Source: Lujinxingia vulgaris (lineage in GTDB: Bacteria; Myxococcota_A; Bradymonadia; Bradymonadales; Bradymonadaceae). From it: a stretch of DNA of 64,000 bases. The first letter of the stretch is position 1; each line of letters begins with the position of its first letter. The stretch lies in contig NZ_VOSM01000002.1 of assembly GCF_007997015.1 (NCBI RefSeq), forward strand, positions 1 to 64,000. Reading direction: 5' to 3'. This document shows positions 18,101 through 25,297 of this stretch, piece by piece. The translations under genes were made by a program, and so were the position numbers. Under the pieces are notes generated by a model, which saw nothing but the letters and a program-made list of their open reading frames with translations, did no database searches and was not told the origin of the DNA.

Positions 18101-18607
18101 AGCCTGGATGCGCGGGGCGACTACGTGCTTGGCCAGGGGCTGCGCTACGGTCAGATCGTGCCCTTCGCCGAGCGCCAGAGCCTGGTGCCCCCCGATGAGC
18201 GCTTCTATCTGGGCGGGGTGGGCACCGTGCGCGGCTTCCCCACCAACGTGCTCGGGCCGGTGGGGGCGCGCCAGCAGCCGCTGGGCGGCGAGCTGATGAT
18301 GAGCTATACGGCCGAGCTGCGCTATCCGCTGATTAAGGAATGGAGCGTGTACGGGGCGACGTTCTTCGACGCCGGGCTGCTCGTCGACTGCTTCGATGAG
18401 GCCGGCCGACGAAGCTCCGCGCAGTGTTTTGCCAACGCCTTCCCCGATGAGGCGCCCCTCTCACGGGTGCGCACCACCGCGGGGCTGGGGCTTCGCTATT
18501 TGATCTTTGACCAGATTCCCCTCCTCTTCGACTACGGCGTGGTGCTCGACCGCCGCCCCGGCGAGAGCTTTGGGAGTCTGCACTTCAACCTCGGGTATTC
18601 GTTTTGA
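15182..18607 (+). CDS. Omp85-family outer membrane assembly factor with about seven POTRA domains
   Basis: The 1141-aa protein has a signal peptide (cleavage near 'RAYAQT', ~residue 36) and an acidic/Pro linker. Seven POTRA-like repeats can be counted between ~100 and ~770, each ending in a 'v.eG' element. A C-terminal D15/Omp85 barrel follows, with 'FYLGGVGTVRGF' (the VRGF lid-lock motif) and terminal 'SLHFNLGYSF'. It is either BamA or TamA. The POTRA number exceeds BamA (five) and TamA (three), and the tamB neighbour argues for TamA-like work. POTRA 6 carries a ~50-residue insert with six cysteines ('TTCRLLTGEVVPCEAP', 'CRATS', 'GRCEW', 'ALACERV', 'PVCEFSG'). The start is GTG with GGAG upstream. 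Confidence 0.88.
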   Translation: MIEVGGQAWRGGWQRVALWILLWGMCLLALPRAYAQTSTEGDGQAEVPAVGEASEPLQAPSAQSPSSESPGSGPGGVGVPVSPLNPLTEIYEEREAERAVDQEFDGLPIGRVAFRCDLELCQRPLGVDRFRELSGLYVGQTYSRDAMERAERRLLKTGFFSAITVERRRVGASVFVSLEARGAVLIRRVGFEGLKPPPFETELRKVLMYRPGQVFLESPERAQAQLASLAALFEREGYYDTEVRMVVNPVDGERHLVDLVFQVARGQERSICEIGLRGVRGMTAAQAQDLLLSDVSVLSRRVPLLLPTYTTETVRQGRDALIAEYRRRGYFRARVVDQQVEEYGDEGCVRLLFEVDEGPYWALSFEGSRLFDDATLTAQLPFFESGYVDADEIRAAESAIRQLYETRGYPFARVDGEEVAEDRLNRALRFEIEEGPQVQINEVRIHGARAFSEAELLSEFGTQAFGIFDTAGFLQTDRLLADMSALEERMREQGYLQALAPIFMLEVDDSGAGMRVRVEVRQGPQTLVDRVDIEGIRALPAGTLEAMLSVKPDDPFVPMNVRADQSRISQYYGSIGYPLAKVTTTCRLLTGEVVPCEAPQLPQTCRATSFAELERGRCEWREGVTAALACERVERSPVCEFSGGVMAEAVRVQHRIEEGPRVRVGEVLLKGNFRTRSSVIYRELPLATGDRFDVQKLIEGQGNMRQLGLFDSVSIETIGLENVEEGAEEIEAALIISVEESRARFVEFSVGLEGRDLLGESRRLLLTGEAQFTDNNLFGTGQRFRPRLISAVDTLELAQLARAAGEGGTGERGLDYLFGAELIYSHPRFLKSQTGIDKLFLTITPFYLLDLLGVTNDQVLREEWGLRLELRKELEEIADRLYLTFGVEAKQAATWTANDPRIAGERIFSPRRATAKLLPEINFDRRDSPLNPRSGYYVEIKPELVSGDALSQDGEDLIGDSYLRLSAALSAFFSLDARGDYVLGQGLRYGQIVPFAERQSLVPPDERFYLGGVGTVRGFPTNVLGPVGARQQPLGGELMMSYTAELRYPLIKEWSVYGATFFDAGLLVDCFDEAGRRSSAQCFANAFPDEAPLSRVRTTAGLGLRYLIFDQIPLLFDYGVVLDRRPGESFGSLHFNLGYSF

Positions 18608-19935
18608 GCCGACAGAATCCATGGGGCCACCAAAGGTGGCACAGGGCGGTGTTGCCGCTGCTGGTCGTGCTGGTGATGGGAGTGACACTGCTCAGCGCGG
18701 TGCGCCCGGCCCAGGCCTACAACACGCCCTGGGGCAAAGGGTTAAGCCGCCCCGAAGATCTGGTGATCAGTCTGGCGACGTTTAGCCCGGGCGATCAGAT
18801 CCCGCAGTGGTTTGGTCACACCGCACTTGTGGTCGAAGATCGCCGCTACAACACCGCTCGCCTCTACAACTACGGGATGTTCTCGTTTGGCGATGGGATG
18901 TTGATGAACTTCGCCATGGGGCGGCTGCTCTTCTGGGTGGCGCCGGCGCCGGTGGCGCCGACCTACCAGTTTTATATTGCCGAAGACCGTGACGTGCGTG
19001 TGATCGAGCTGAACCTGCCGCCTGAGGCTCGGGCGGAGGTGGCGGCGTTTCTGGCCGATAATGTGCGCCCGGAGAACCGCCAGTACCTCTACCATCACTA
19101 CGACGATAACTGCGCCACGCGGGTGCGTGACATCATCGATAAGGCGGTGGGCGGGCAGTTTAAGGAGGCATTTTCGCATGATGATGCGCTGACGCTGCGC
19201 GGGCATACCCGGCGCCACTCCCAGCACCTTAAGCCGATGGACTGGCTCTTGATGTTCCTGATGAACAACGAGATCGACCGCCCCATCGCGGTGTGGGACG
19301 CGATGTTCTTGCCGGAAGTGCTGGAGGAGGCCGTGCTCGACTTTGAGTATGTCGATGCCGAGGGCAACACCCAACCTCTGGTGCTGCGCACCCATCAGGT
19401 GTTCAAGTCGAGTCGCGCGCCCACGCCCGAGGCCCCGGCGACGCACTGGCCCTTCTGGCTGGGCGTGGGCGTGCTTCTTGGCGCGCTCAGCGCGCTGCTG
19501 GGCTGGCGGGCACAGCGCCACCCCGAACGACGCGGACCCCGGGTGGCGTTTGGCCTCTACCTGGGCGCATTCGCCGGCCTCTTCGGTCTGGTGGGCACCG
19601 GGCTCTTTGTGATGGCGGCGATGACCGATCACACCGTGACCTACTGGAACCTCAACCTGCTCCTTGCCAACCCGCTCACCCTGCTCGGGGCTTTCGTCGC
19701 GCTGCGGGTGGCTTTTGGCAGTGAGGGGAGCCGGCGCGGGCTTCGCCTTATCTGGCGCGCGCTCGCTTCGCTCGCGATCCTCGGGTTGCTCGTACAGCTG
19801 GTGGGGCTTATCTGGCCGGCCATCTTCCAGAACATGCTCCTTCCCCTGGCCCTGCTGCTCCCCTGGGTGCTCGGCTCGGCGGCCGGCGTGGAGCTGGCCT
19901 GCAAACCCACCGAAAGGACGCAGAGCGAGGCATAA
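18604..19935 (+). CDS. Lnb N-terminal-type (DUF4105) membrane protein
   Basis: The 443-aa product has a signal peptide or anchor (residues ~15-38), a periplasmic Lnb_N/DUF4105 domain (~40-225) and about five C-terminal transmembrane helices (~285-430). The conserved His of the family is H72 in 'QWFGHTALVV' and the conserved Cys is C170 in 'YHHYDDNCATRVRD'. In Gram-positive bacteria this domain is part of Lnb, a lipoprotein N-acyl transferase that uses a sn-2 acyl chain. The Gram-negative homologues are less clear, so lipoprotein or phospholipid acyl chemistry is inference. The TTG start overlaps the Omp85 stop by 4 nt, which indicates tight coupling. Confidence 0.82.
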   Translation: MSRQNPWGHQRWHRAVLPLLVVLVMGVTLLSAVRPAQAYNTPWGKGLSRPEDLVISLATFSPGDQIPQWFGHTALVVEDRRYNTARLYNYGMFSFGDGMLMNFAMGRLLFWVAPAPVAPTYQFYIAEDRDVRVIELNLPPEARAEVAAFLADNVRPENRQYLYHHYDDNCATRVRDIIDKAVGGQFKEAFSHDDALTLRGHTRRHSQHLKPMDWLLMFLMNNEIDRPIAVWDAMFLPEVLEEAVLDFEYVDAEGNTQPLVLRTHQVFKSSRAPTPEAPATHWPFWLGVGVLLGALSALLGWRAQRHPERRGPRVAFGLYLGAFAGLFGLVGTGLFVMAAMTDHTVTYWNLNLLLANPLTLLGAFVALRVAFGSEGSRRGLRLIWRALASLAILGLLVQLVGLIWPAIFQNMLLPLALLLPWVLGSAAGVELACKPTERTQSEA

Positions 19936-20094
19936 CGCGTCGCGGTCTCATCGCGAGACGTTGATATGCGACGCGCTTGAGACGCGCGTGTGATGTCTGA
20001 ATCTCAGGCAACGCCACGCGGGCCCGGAGGGCCAAAAGTCCAACGCCGGGATGACCTCAGCGCTCCACCCACCTGACGCGCTCCTGCCCCGGCC

Positions 20095-20688
20095 TCAATA
20101 CCCGAAGACCTGCACCCAGTAGGTTGAAAAACGCGCGCCCGGCTCCGCATCAAAGAGCCCCACGCCGATAAAACGGGCGTCGGGGTTCATCAGCACCCGG
20201 CAATGATCGTCGGAATCAATCCAGCCCCGCACCAGCGCTTCGCCAAGGCGAAAGGTCGCCGCGATGTTCTCGCCAACGGGCTGCCCCTCAAAACCGGCGC
20301 GCTCGGCGCGCTCCACAAAATCACTGCCGTCGCTGCCGGTGTGGCTCAGCGCTCCCATCGCCGCCAGATCGTGAGCGTGGGCGGTGGCGGCCATCTCCAG
20401 AGCCTCATCGGCTTCGACCGGCCCGACCGCCTCCATCGGCCCGTGCACCCCGCAATCCTGCGCGCGGGCGCGGGCACGATTGGTCGCCTCCACCACCTGC
20501 GCGATGCGCGCATCGAGGGGAGGGCGATCCAGATCTTCGAACTCCCAGTTATCCGTGGGCTCGCTCAGAGGATCGACCCCCTCGGCCGGCGGCACACACC
20601 CCGCACCCACCATCAGCAGGAACAAAATGATAAGAAATGTAACACCCGGGAGGCGCGCAAAGTCTTTCGAAGTACGTCTCGAAGTCAT
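20095..20688 (-). CDS. CAP-domain (SCP/PR1-like) lipoprotein
   Basis: The 197-aa product has a lipobox (MVGAGC) and a single CAP domain. CAP signatures are 'TNRARARAQDCG', 'AHAHDLAAMGALSHTGSDG', 'ERAGFEGQPVGENIA' and 'WIDSDDHCRVLMNPDARFIGVGLF', with the two family histidines and the GENIA motif kept. Such YkwD-type proteins sit in the envelope; functions proposed elsewhere include lipid or peptidoglycan binding. Two cysteines (in 'QDCG' and 'DHCR') may pair. A 28-bp piece of its signal-peptide coding DNA recurs in the intergenic mosaic at 20833-20860. Confidence 0.87.
   Translation of the reverse strand: MTSRRTSKDFARLPGVTFLIILFLLMVGAGCVPPAEGVDPLSEPTDNWEFEDLDRPPLDARIAQVVEATNRARARAQDCGVHGPMEAVGPVEADEALEMAATAHAHDLAAMGALSHTGSDGSDFVERAERAGFEGQPVGENIAATFRLGEALVRGWIDSDDHCRVLMNPDARFIGVGLFDAEPGARFSTYWVQVFGY
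20621..20650. repeat. First copy of a ~28-bp direct repeat, inside the CAP gene
   Basis: The segment 'caaaatgataagaaatgt' plus 'aacacccggg' recurs at 20831-20860 in the same orientation, exactly 210 bp away, with 25 of 30 bases identical. Here it encodes part of the hydrophobic signal peptide (PGVTFLIILF) of the CAP lipoprotein on the minus strand. Confidence 0.8.
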
Positions 20689-20803
20689 GATGGCGGGCTC
20701 AAACTGGCGATGGAAAAGGGTGTAGAATGGCGAGTGAGGCGTCTAGCCCCGGTCCAGCATTCACGGCGCGCTGAATGGGTCGCCGGGCACCCATTGTAGT
20801 GAC

Positions 20804-20860
20804 CAACGATCCATCAACCCAGCCCCATTCCCCAAAATGATAAGAATTGTAATGCCCGGG
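20804..20860. repeat. Intergenic mosaic of two neighbouring-gene fragments
   Basis: Bases 20805-20830 match 21003-21028 of the histidine kinase gene (aacgatcca ... agccccattcc) with 26 aligned identities and two 1-bp indels. Bases 20831-20860 match 20621-20650 of the CAP lipoprotein gene. The two pieces abut, forming a chimera of the flanking genes in a gap without a gene. A perfect 7-bp inverted repeat with an 8-nt loop (20774-20780 / 20789-20795) lies just beside it. Confidence 0.7.
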
Positions 20861-20888
20861 CACCGCCCACAGACGCTCAACATCGAGA

Positions 20889-22232
20889 TTACGCGCCCTG
20901 GTTGGCGGGGGAGTGAAGCGGCAGTTCGAGGATGAAGGTCGAGCCCTGGCCCAGCTCGCTCTCCACGCGGATCTGGCCACCGAGGCTCTCGGTATAAGAG
21001 CGAACGATCCACAACCCCAGCCCCATTCCTTTGGTCTGTCGACTGGAGATCACACGTTCAAATCGCTCAAAGATCCGCTCCCGATCTCTCGGCGCGATGC
21101 CCTCGCCGCGATCCTCGACCTCGACGCGGGCGCCGTCGGCGTCGCAGAAGACGCGCACCTCAATGGGCTGGCCGCCGCCGTATTTGATGGCGTTGGAGAC
21201 GAGGTTGGTCAGGATGTGGTCGAGGCGATCCAGATCCCAGATGCCGTGAACGCCGGGCGGGGCGCTGAGGGAAAGCTGGCAGCCCGCATCTTCGAGGGCC
21301 TGCTCAAAACGCGAGACGACGTCGCGGGCCACCACGCAGAGATCGCAGGGCCCGAGCTCCGGGGCCATTCCCCCGTCGATGATGCGCGAGACGTTCATCA
21401 GCTGGTCGATGAGGCGATCGAGGCGGTTGACCTGCCGGTCGACCGAGCCCAGGCGATCGACGACCATCTGCGGGGTAAAACTCTCGGGGTCGCGGGTGGC
21501 GAAGCGCCGCAGCATCTGGGCGTGCAACTTCAGCGTACTCAGCGGCGTGCGCAGCTCGTGGGCGGCGATGGCGATGAAGGTGTCGCGAGCTTTGACCGCC
21601 TCGTCGAGCTCGGCGTTGGTCTTTTTGAGGGTGTGGTAGAGGCGCGCCGTCTCTACTTTCATCGCGGCGTGGGAGGCGATCCACTCGATCAGCGCCAGAT
21701 CGGTCTCATTGTACGCGGCGGTGGTGGTGTGGCGTCCCATCAGGAGCGCGCCGATGCAGTCACCCTCGGTGGTGATCATCGGCGCGGCGATCAGGCTGTG
21801 GATCTCGATGTCCAGATCCACACTGGAGCCGGCGGGAAGATGCGGCTCCAGCAGGCGCGGGTTCCAGCGGGGGCGAAAATAATACTCGCGGCGGGCGATG
21901 ATGCGCTCAATAAGCCCGTCGCCGGCGCGACTCTCTCCCGAGGAGAACGCCCGGTGCAGCGCGGCCAGCGCCTCGGGGTTGGGGTGGAAGGCCGCCGCCG
22001 GAAAGACCCCGCGCGCCTCATCGACCAGGTAGACGATGCACAGATCGAAGACCACATCGGCGGTGGCTCGCGCCAGCCGGCGCAGCACAGTGCCGTAGTC
22101 GAGCTCGGTATTGGCCATCGCCCGATAGAAGCGGATCTGGGCGTCGGCCTCGGTGCGTTCGCTGAGCTCTTCGGATCGATCGTCGAGACCCTCGGAGCCT
22201 TGCTCCAGGGTCTGCGAGGGGTGGTCGGCCAT
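20889..22232 (-). CDS. GAF-domain sensor histidine kinase
   Basis: This 447-aa soluble kinase has a GAF sensor domain (~residues 40-200), a short linker helix, a HisKA dimerisation domain (~212-285) with phospho-acceptor H225 in 'AIAAHELRTPLS', and a HATPase_c domain (~330-440). Its N box is N347 ('LTNLVSNAIKYGG'), with 'EDRGEGIA' (G1) and 'KGMGLGLWIV' (G2). No transmembrane segment is seen, so it senses a cytoplasmic signal. No response regulator gene is adjacent, so it is an orphan kinase here. The gap before the downstream CAP gene contains fragments of both genes. Confidence 0.92.
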   Translation of the reverse strand: MADHPSQTLEQGSEGLDDRSEELSERTEADAQIRFYRAMANTELDYGTVLRRLARATADVVFDLCIVYLVDEARGVFPAAAFHPNPEALAALHRAFSSGESRAGDGLIERIIARREYYFRPRWNPRLLEPHLPAGSSVDLDIEIHSLIAAPMITTEGDCIGALLMGRHTTTAAYNETDLALIEWIASHAAMKVETARLYHTLKKTNAELDEAVKARDTFIAIAAHELRTPLSTLKLHAQMLRRFATRDPESFTPQMVVDRLGSVDRQVNRLDRLIDQLMNVSRIIDGGMAPELGPCDLCVVARDVVSRFEQALEDAGCQLSLSAPPGVHGIWDLDRLDHILTNLVSNAIKYGGGQPIEVRVFCDADGARVEVEDRGEGIAPRDRERIFERFERVISSRQTKGMGLGLWIVRSYTESLGGQIRVESELGQGSTFILELPLHSPANQGA

Positions 22233-22344
22233 ACAGACTCCGCAAAAGGGGTGGCGCGCGACGTGTGCAGTGTAGCAGAGCTGAGCGGGATCGGAAGAGG
22301 AGCAGATTTTGCGTGGCGGACCGTGTTACGAATCTGTTTTGGGG

Positions 22345-22373
22345 TTGCCGCCCGGCTTTCCACGCTCTAATAA
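22345..22373 (+). promoter_or_regulatory. Sigma70-type promoter for the zapA-rny operon
   Basis: TTGCCG (22345-22350), a 17-bp spacer and TAATAA (22368-22373, followed by T) lie about 90 bp upstream of the zapA start. Confidence 0.65.
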
Positions 22374-22463
22374 TTGGGACCGCCTCCCCCCGGGGGCGAT
22401 TTTGTCGGCAGCGCTTTGTGCGCGGCCTTATTTCGAGAGACGACTCGAAGCTCGGAGGTGCAC

Positions 22464-22817
22464 GTGAGTTCGCAGAGTACGAAGACCGGTTCAGGCCGCC
22501 GCGCGCCCACGTCCGTCTCGGATACCGCTTCGGGGTCGGGACCGATCCAGATCGAGATCCGTGGCCAGAAGATGACGATTCGAAGTGATCGCGACGCGAC
22601 CTTCGTTCGAAACCTGGCGCGTTATATCGACCATAAAGCTGAGGAGCTGCAGAGCGCCGCTCCCAGTGCGCCCATAGATAAATTGATGATGTTGGCCAGC
22701 ATGAATGTGGCCGAGGAGCTCTTTGAGGCCCGAGAGGAGCTGCATCGCATGCGCGTGCAGCTCAAAGAGACCACCGAGACGCTCGTTGATTTGATCAGTC
22801 AGGTCGAGGAGGCCTGA
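22464..22817 (+). CDS. zapA: Cell division protein ZapA
   Basis: The 117-aa product matches ZapA. A short Ser/Thr-rich N-terminus is followed by 'IQIEIRGQKMTIRSDRD', 'YIDHKAEELQ', and the C-terminal coiled coil ('VAEELFEAREELHRMRVQLK'). ZapA binds FtsZ and bundles protofilaments at the division site. GTG 22464 is chosen because a GGAGG at 22454-22458 sits 5 nt upstream; a longer frame to 22374 has no such site. Together with the 5-FCL gene it forms the zapA/ygfA neighbourhood found in many proteobacteria. Confidence 0.88.
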   Translation: MSSQSTKTGSGRRAPTSVSDTASGSGPIQIEIRGQKMTIRSDRDATFVRNLARYIDHKAEELQSAAPSAPIDKLMMLASMNVAEELFEAREELHRMRVQLKETTETLVDLISQVEEA

Positions 22818-22932
22818 AGGCGCGATCGAAGTTTATCCATCCGACCCCCACCGCGGTGTCTGAGCCCGAACCGAACTTCTGAGCTCGCGACAAGGGTGCC
22901 TGTGAGGCATCCCGAAGACGAGTGCAGCGGTG
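22818..22932 (+). ncRNA. Possible 6S-like structured RNA between zapA and the 5-FCL gene
   Basis: In many proteobacteria the 6S RNA gene (ssrS) sits exactly between zapA and the 5-formyl-THF cyclo-ligase gene. The gap here is only 112 nt. It can close with caccgc (22849-22854) against gcggtg (22927-22932). It also holds an internal hairpin, gggtgcc / ggcatccc, at 22894-22913 with one bulge. A full 6S RNA is ~180 nt, so this would be short or would overlap its neighbours. Support is synteny plus crude pairing only. Confidence 0.22.
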
Positions 22933-23541
22933 AGCCCAGCAGACGCCCCAGGTTTGCAAAAGACGCGCTTGCGAAAAGAGCTACGCGCGCGGCGTCGGGC
23001 GCTGGATGCACCCCTGCGCGAGCGCGAGGCTGCAGCGCTTTGCGAGCAGCTGATGGGCGCGCCGGAGTTCTTCGCCGCGCGCCACGTTGCCGCCTACTGG
23101 GCCGCAGGCGCCGAGCTCAGCGTGGCCGCCGCCCTCTACGAAAAACTCAGCCAGGGGGCCCGCGTCTACCTGCCGCGGGTCAACGCCTCCGACCGTCTCG
23201 ACTTTGTCGACGCCGGCCAGCTCGACCGGCTCACACCCGGCGCCTTTGGCATCCTGGAGCCCGAAGGGCCGGCCTGCGATTTGAGCCAGATCGACCTCTT
23301 TGTGGTGCCGGGCCTGGCCTTTGACCGACGCGGCCATCGCCTGGGCTCGGGGCGTGGCTACTACGACCGCGCCCTGGCCGGGGTCACACACGCCTTATTG
23401 ATCGGGGTGGGATACGACTGGCAGCTCATCGATGAGGAGCTGCCCGACGAGGCCCACGACCGCCCTATGGACATCATCGCGACGCCCACGCGCTGGCATG
23501 TGCCAGACCAGGCGTCGTCTTTACATACATCGAAGGAGTAG
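22930..23541 (+). CDS. 5-formyltetrahydrofolate cyclo-ligase
   Basis: The 203-aa protein converts 5-formyl-THF to 5,10-methenyl-THF using ATP. Family marks are the basic N-terminal helix 'KTRLRKELRARRRAL', 'AAYWAAGAELSV', and above all the C-terminal 'VPGLAFDRRGHRLGSGRGYYDRAL' region, with its Gly-rich loop and YYD, plus 'IGVGYDWQLIDEELPDEAHD'. The GTG start lies 112 bp after zapA, and the stop is 3 bp before rny, so it is an operon member. It belongs to one-carbon metabolism, like the MTHFR fusion further right. Confidence 0.92.
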   Translation: MSPADAPGLQKTRLRKELRARRRALDAPLREREAAALCEQLMGAPEFFAARHVAAYWAAGAELSVAAALYEKLSQGARVYLPRVNASDRLDFVDAGQLDRLTPGAFGILEPEGPACDLSQIDLFVVPGLAFDRRGHRLGSGRGYYDRALAGVTHALLIGVGYDWQLIDEELPDEAHDRPMDIIATPTRWHVPDQASSLHTSKE

Positions 23542-23544
23542 GAC

Positions 23545-25242
23545 ATGGAGCTGATGCTCTATCTGATCGTCGGCGGGATCATCGGGGTGGTGCTGGGCAC
23601 CCTCATGGCCCGCACTCGCGCCCAGGCTCAGCAGCAGGAGCTCGTCGACCAGCGCGTGGAGGCGCTCAAAGATGAGACCGTCGAGAGCACGCGTCGGCGC
23701 GTTGAGAATGAAGTGCGCGCGGAGCTCAGTGAGAGCGTGCGCGCCGAGCTTGTGGAGAAGTTCACAGCCGAGGCCAAAAATGAGGCCGAAGACGCCGCTC
23801 AGCGCATCAAGCGCGAGGCCGAGGCCGAAGCCGATAAGCTCATCAAAGATGCCGAGATCAAATCCCGCGAGGTTGTACTCGCCGCACAAAAAGAAGGCGA
23901 AGCCGAGCTCAAGAGCCGCCGCGCCGAGCAGCAGAAGATCGAAGAGCGTCTGAGCAACCGCGAGTCCAACCTGGACGCCCGCGCTGAGCGCCTTGATGAG
24001 CGTGAAGAGGCCGTGAAGACCCGCGAGCAGCAGGTCGCCGAGAGCGAGGCGCAATTCTCCTCGCGTGAGCTGGAGCTTGAGCGTCAGCGCGGTGAAGTGG
24101 AGCTGGTGCTCGAAAAAGTCGCCGGCTACAGCGCCGAGCAGGCCCGCGCTGAGCTTGTGGCGCGTATGGTCAACCAGGCGGAGCTTGAGGCCAACCGCAA
24201 GATCAAGGTCATCGAAGAGCAGGCCGAAGAAGAGGCCGATAAGCGCGCCCAGAAGATCATCAGCGTGGCCGTGCAACGCTACGCCGGCGACTTTGTGGCC
24301 GAGAAATGCGTCAGCGTCGTGAGCCTTCCCTCCGACGATATGAAAGGTCGCATCATCGGTCGCGAGGGCCGCAACATTCGCGCGCTGGAAGCCGCCAGCG
24401 GCGTCGACATCATCATCGATGATACCCCCGAGGCGGTTATCGTCAGCGGCTTTGACCCGGTGCGCCGCGAGATCGCGCGCCGCTCCCTCGACAAGCTCAT
24501 CGCCGACGGTCGCATTCACCCCACCCGCATCGAAGAGGTGGTGGCCAAGACCGATCAGGAGGTCGCCCAGAGCATCAAAGAGGCCGGTGAGCAGGCGGCT
24601 TTTGAGCTGGGCATCCACGGGCTGCACCCGGAGCTCATCAAGATGGTCGGGCGGCTCAAATACCGCACGAGCTACGGCCAGAATATGTGGTCGCACTCCA
24701 TCGAAGTTGGCTTTTTATGCGGCCTGATGGCCTCCGAGCTCGGTGTGAACGTGAAGATGGCCCGGCGCGCCGGTCTTCTGCACGACATCGGCAAAGCGCT
24801 CACCCACGAGCAGGAAGGAAGCCACGCCATCATCGGCGCCGACCTCTGCCGCAAGTATGGTGAGCATGAGATCGTGCGCAACGCCGTGGCCGCGCACCAC
24901 AACGACGAGCCCCAGAACTCGGTCATCGCCCACCTGGTCATCGCCTCCGATGCCCTGAGCGGCGCGCGCCCCGGCGCCCGACGCGAGATCCTGGAGACCT
25001 ATGTGAAGCGCCTCGAAGATCTGGAGCGCATCTCCATGAGCTTTAAGGGCGTGGAGAAGACCTACGCCATTCAGGCCGGCCGCGAGATCCGCGTGATGGT
25101 CGAGCACGGCAGCATCGACGACGCCGGCGCGTTTGCGCTCAGCCGCGACATCGCCCGCAAGATCGAAGACGAGCTCACCTATCCGGGCCAGATCAAGGTC
25201 ACCGTCATTCGCGAGACCCGCGCTATCGACTACGCACGCTGA
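23545..25242 (+). CDS. rny: Ribonuclease Y
   Basis: The 565-aa protein has the RNase Y order: an N-terminal membrane helix (residues ~3-22), a long charged coiled coil (~25-240), a KH RNA-binding domain ('[17 protein letters not shown]', ~262-325) and an HD metal-dependent nuclease domain with '[19 protein letters not shown]' and 'AAHHND'. It is a membrane-bound endoribonuclease that starts mRNA decay. It is somewhat longer than the ~520-residue Firmicute enzyme, mainly in the coiled coil. An AAGGAG site precedes the ATG. The gene is translationally close to the 5-FCL gene. Confidence 0.95.
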   Translation: MELMLYLIVGGIIGVVLGTLMARTRAQAQQQELVDQRVEALKDETVESTRRRVENEVRAELSESVRAELVEKFTAEAKNEAEDAAQRIKREAEAEADKLIKDAEIKSREVVLAAQKEGEAELKSRRAEQQKIEERLSNRESNLDARAERLDEREEAVKTREQQVAESEAQFSSRELELERQRGEVELVLEKVAGYSAEQARAELVARMVNQAELEANRKIKVIEEQAEEEADKRAQKIISVAVQRYAGDFVAEKCVSVVSLPSDDMKGRIIGREGRNIRALEAASGVDIIIDDTPEAVIVSGFDPVRREIARRSLDKLIADGRIHPTRIEEVVAKTDQEVAQSIKEAGEQAAFELGIHGLHPELIKMVGRLKYRTSYGQNMWSHSIEVGFLCGLMASELGVNVKMARRAGLLHDIGKALTHEQEGSHAIIGADLCRKYGEHEIVRNAVAAHHNDEPQNSVIAHLVIASDALSGARPGARREILETYVKRLEDLERISMSFKGVEKTYAIQAGREIRVMVEHGSIDDAGAFALSRDIARKIEDELTYPGQIKVTVIRETRAIDYAR

Positions 25243-25297
25243 GTTTTAGGTGTGTAAGTCTTTGAAAGTTAAAGTTTATTTGAAAATTGGAAAAGCC

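Noticed and set aside
20699-20980. A possible short gene between the CAP and kinase genes.
   Set aside because: The frame has no signal peptide, no good ribosome site and overlaps the kinase end; the gap is better described as a mosaic of gene fragments.
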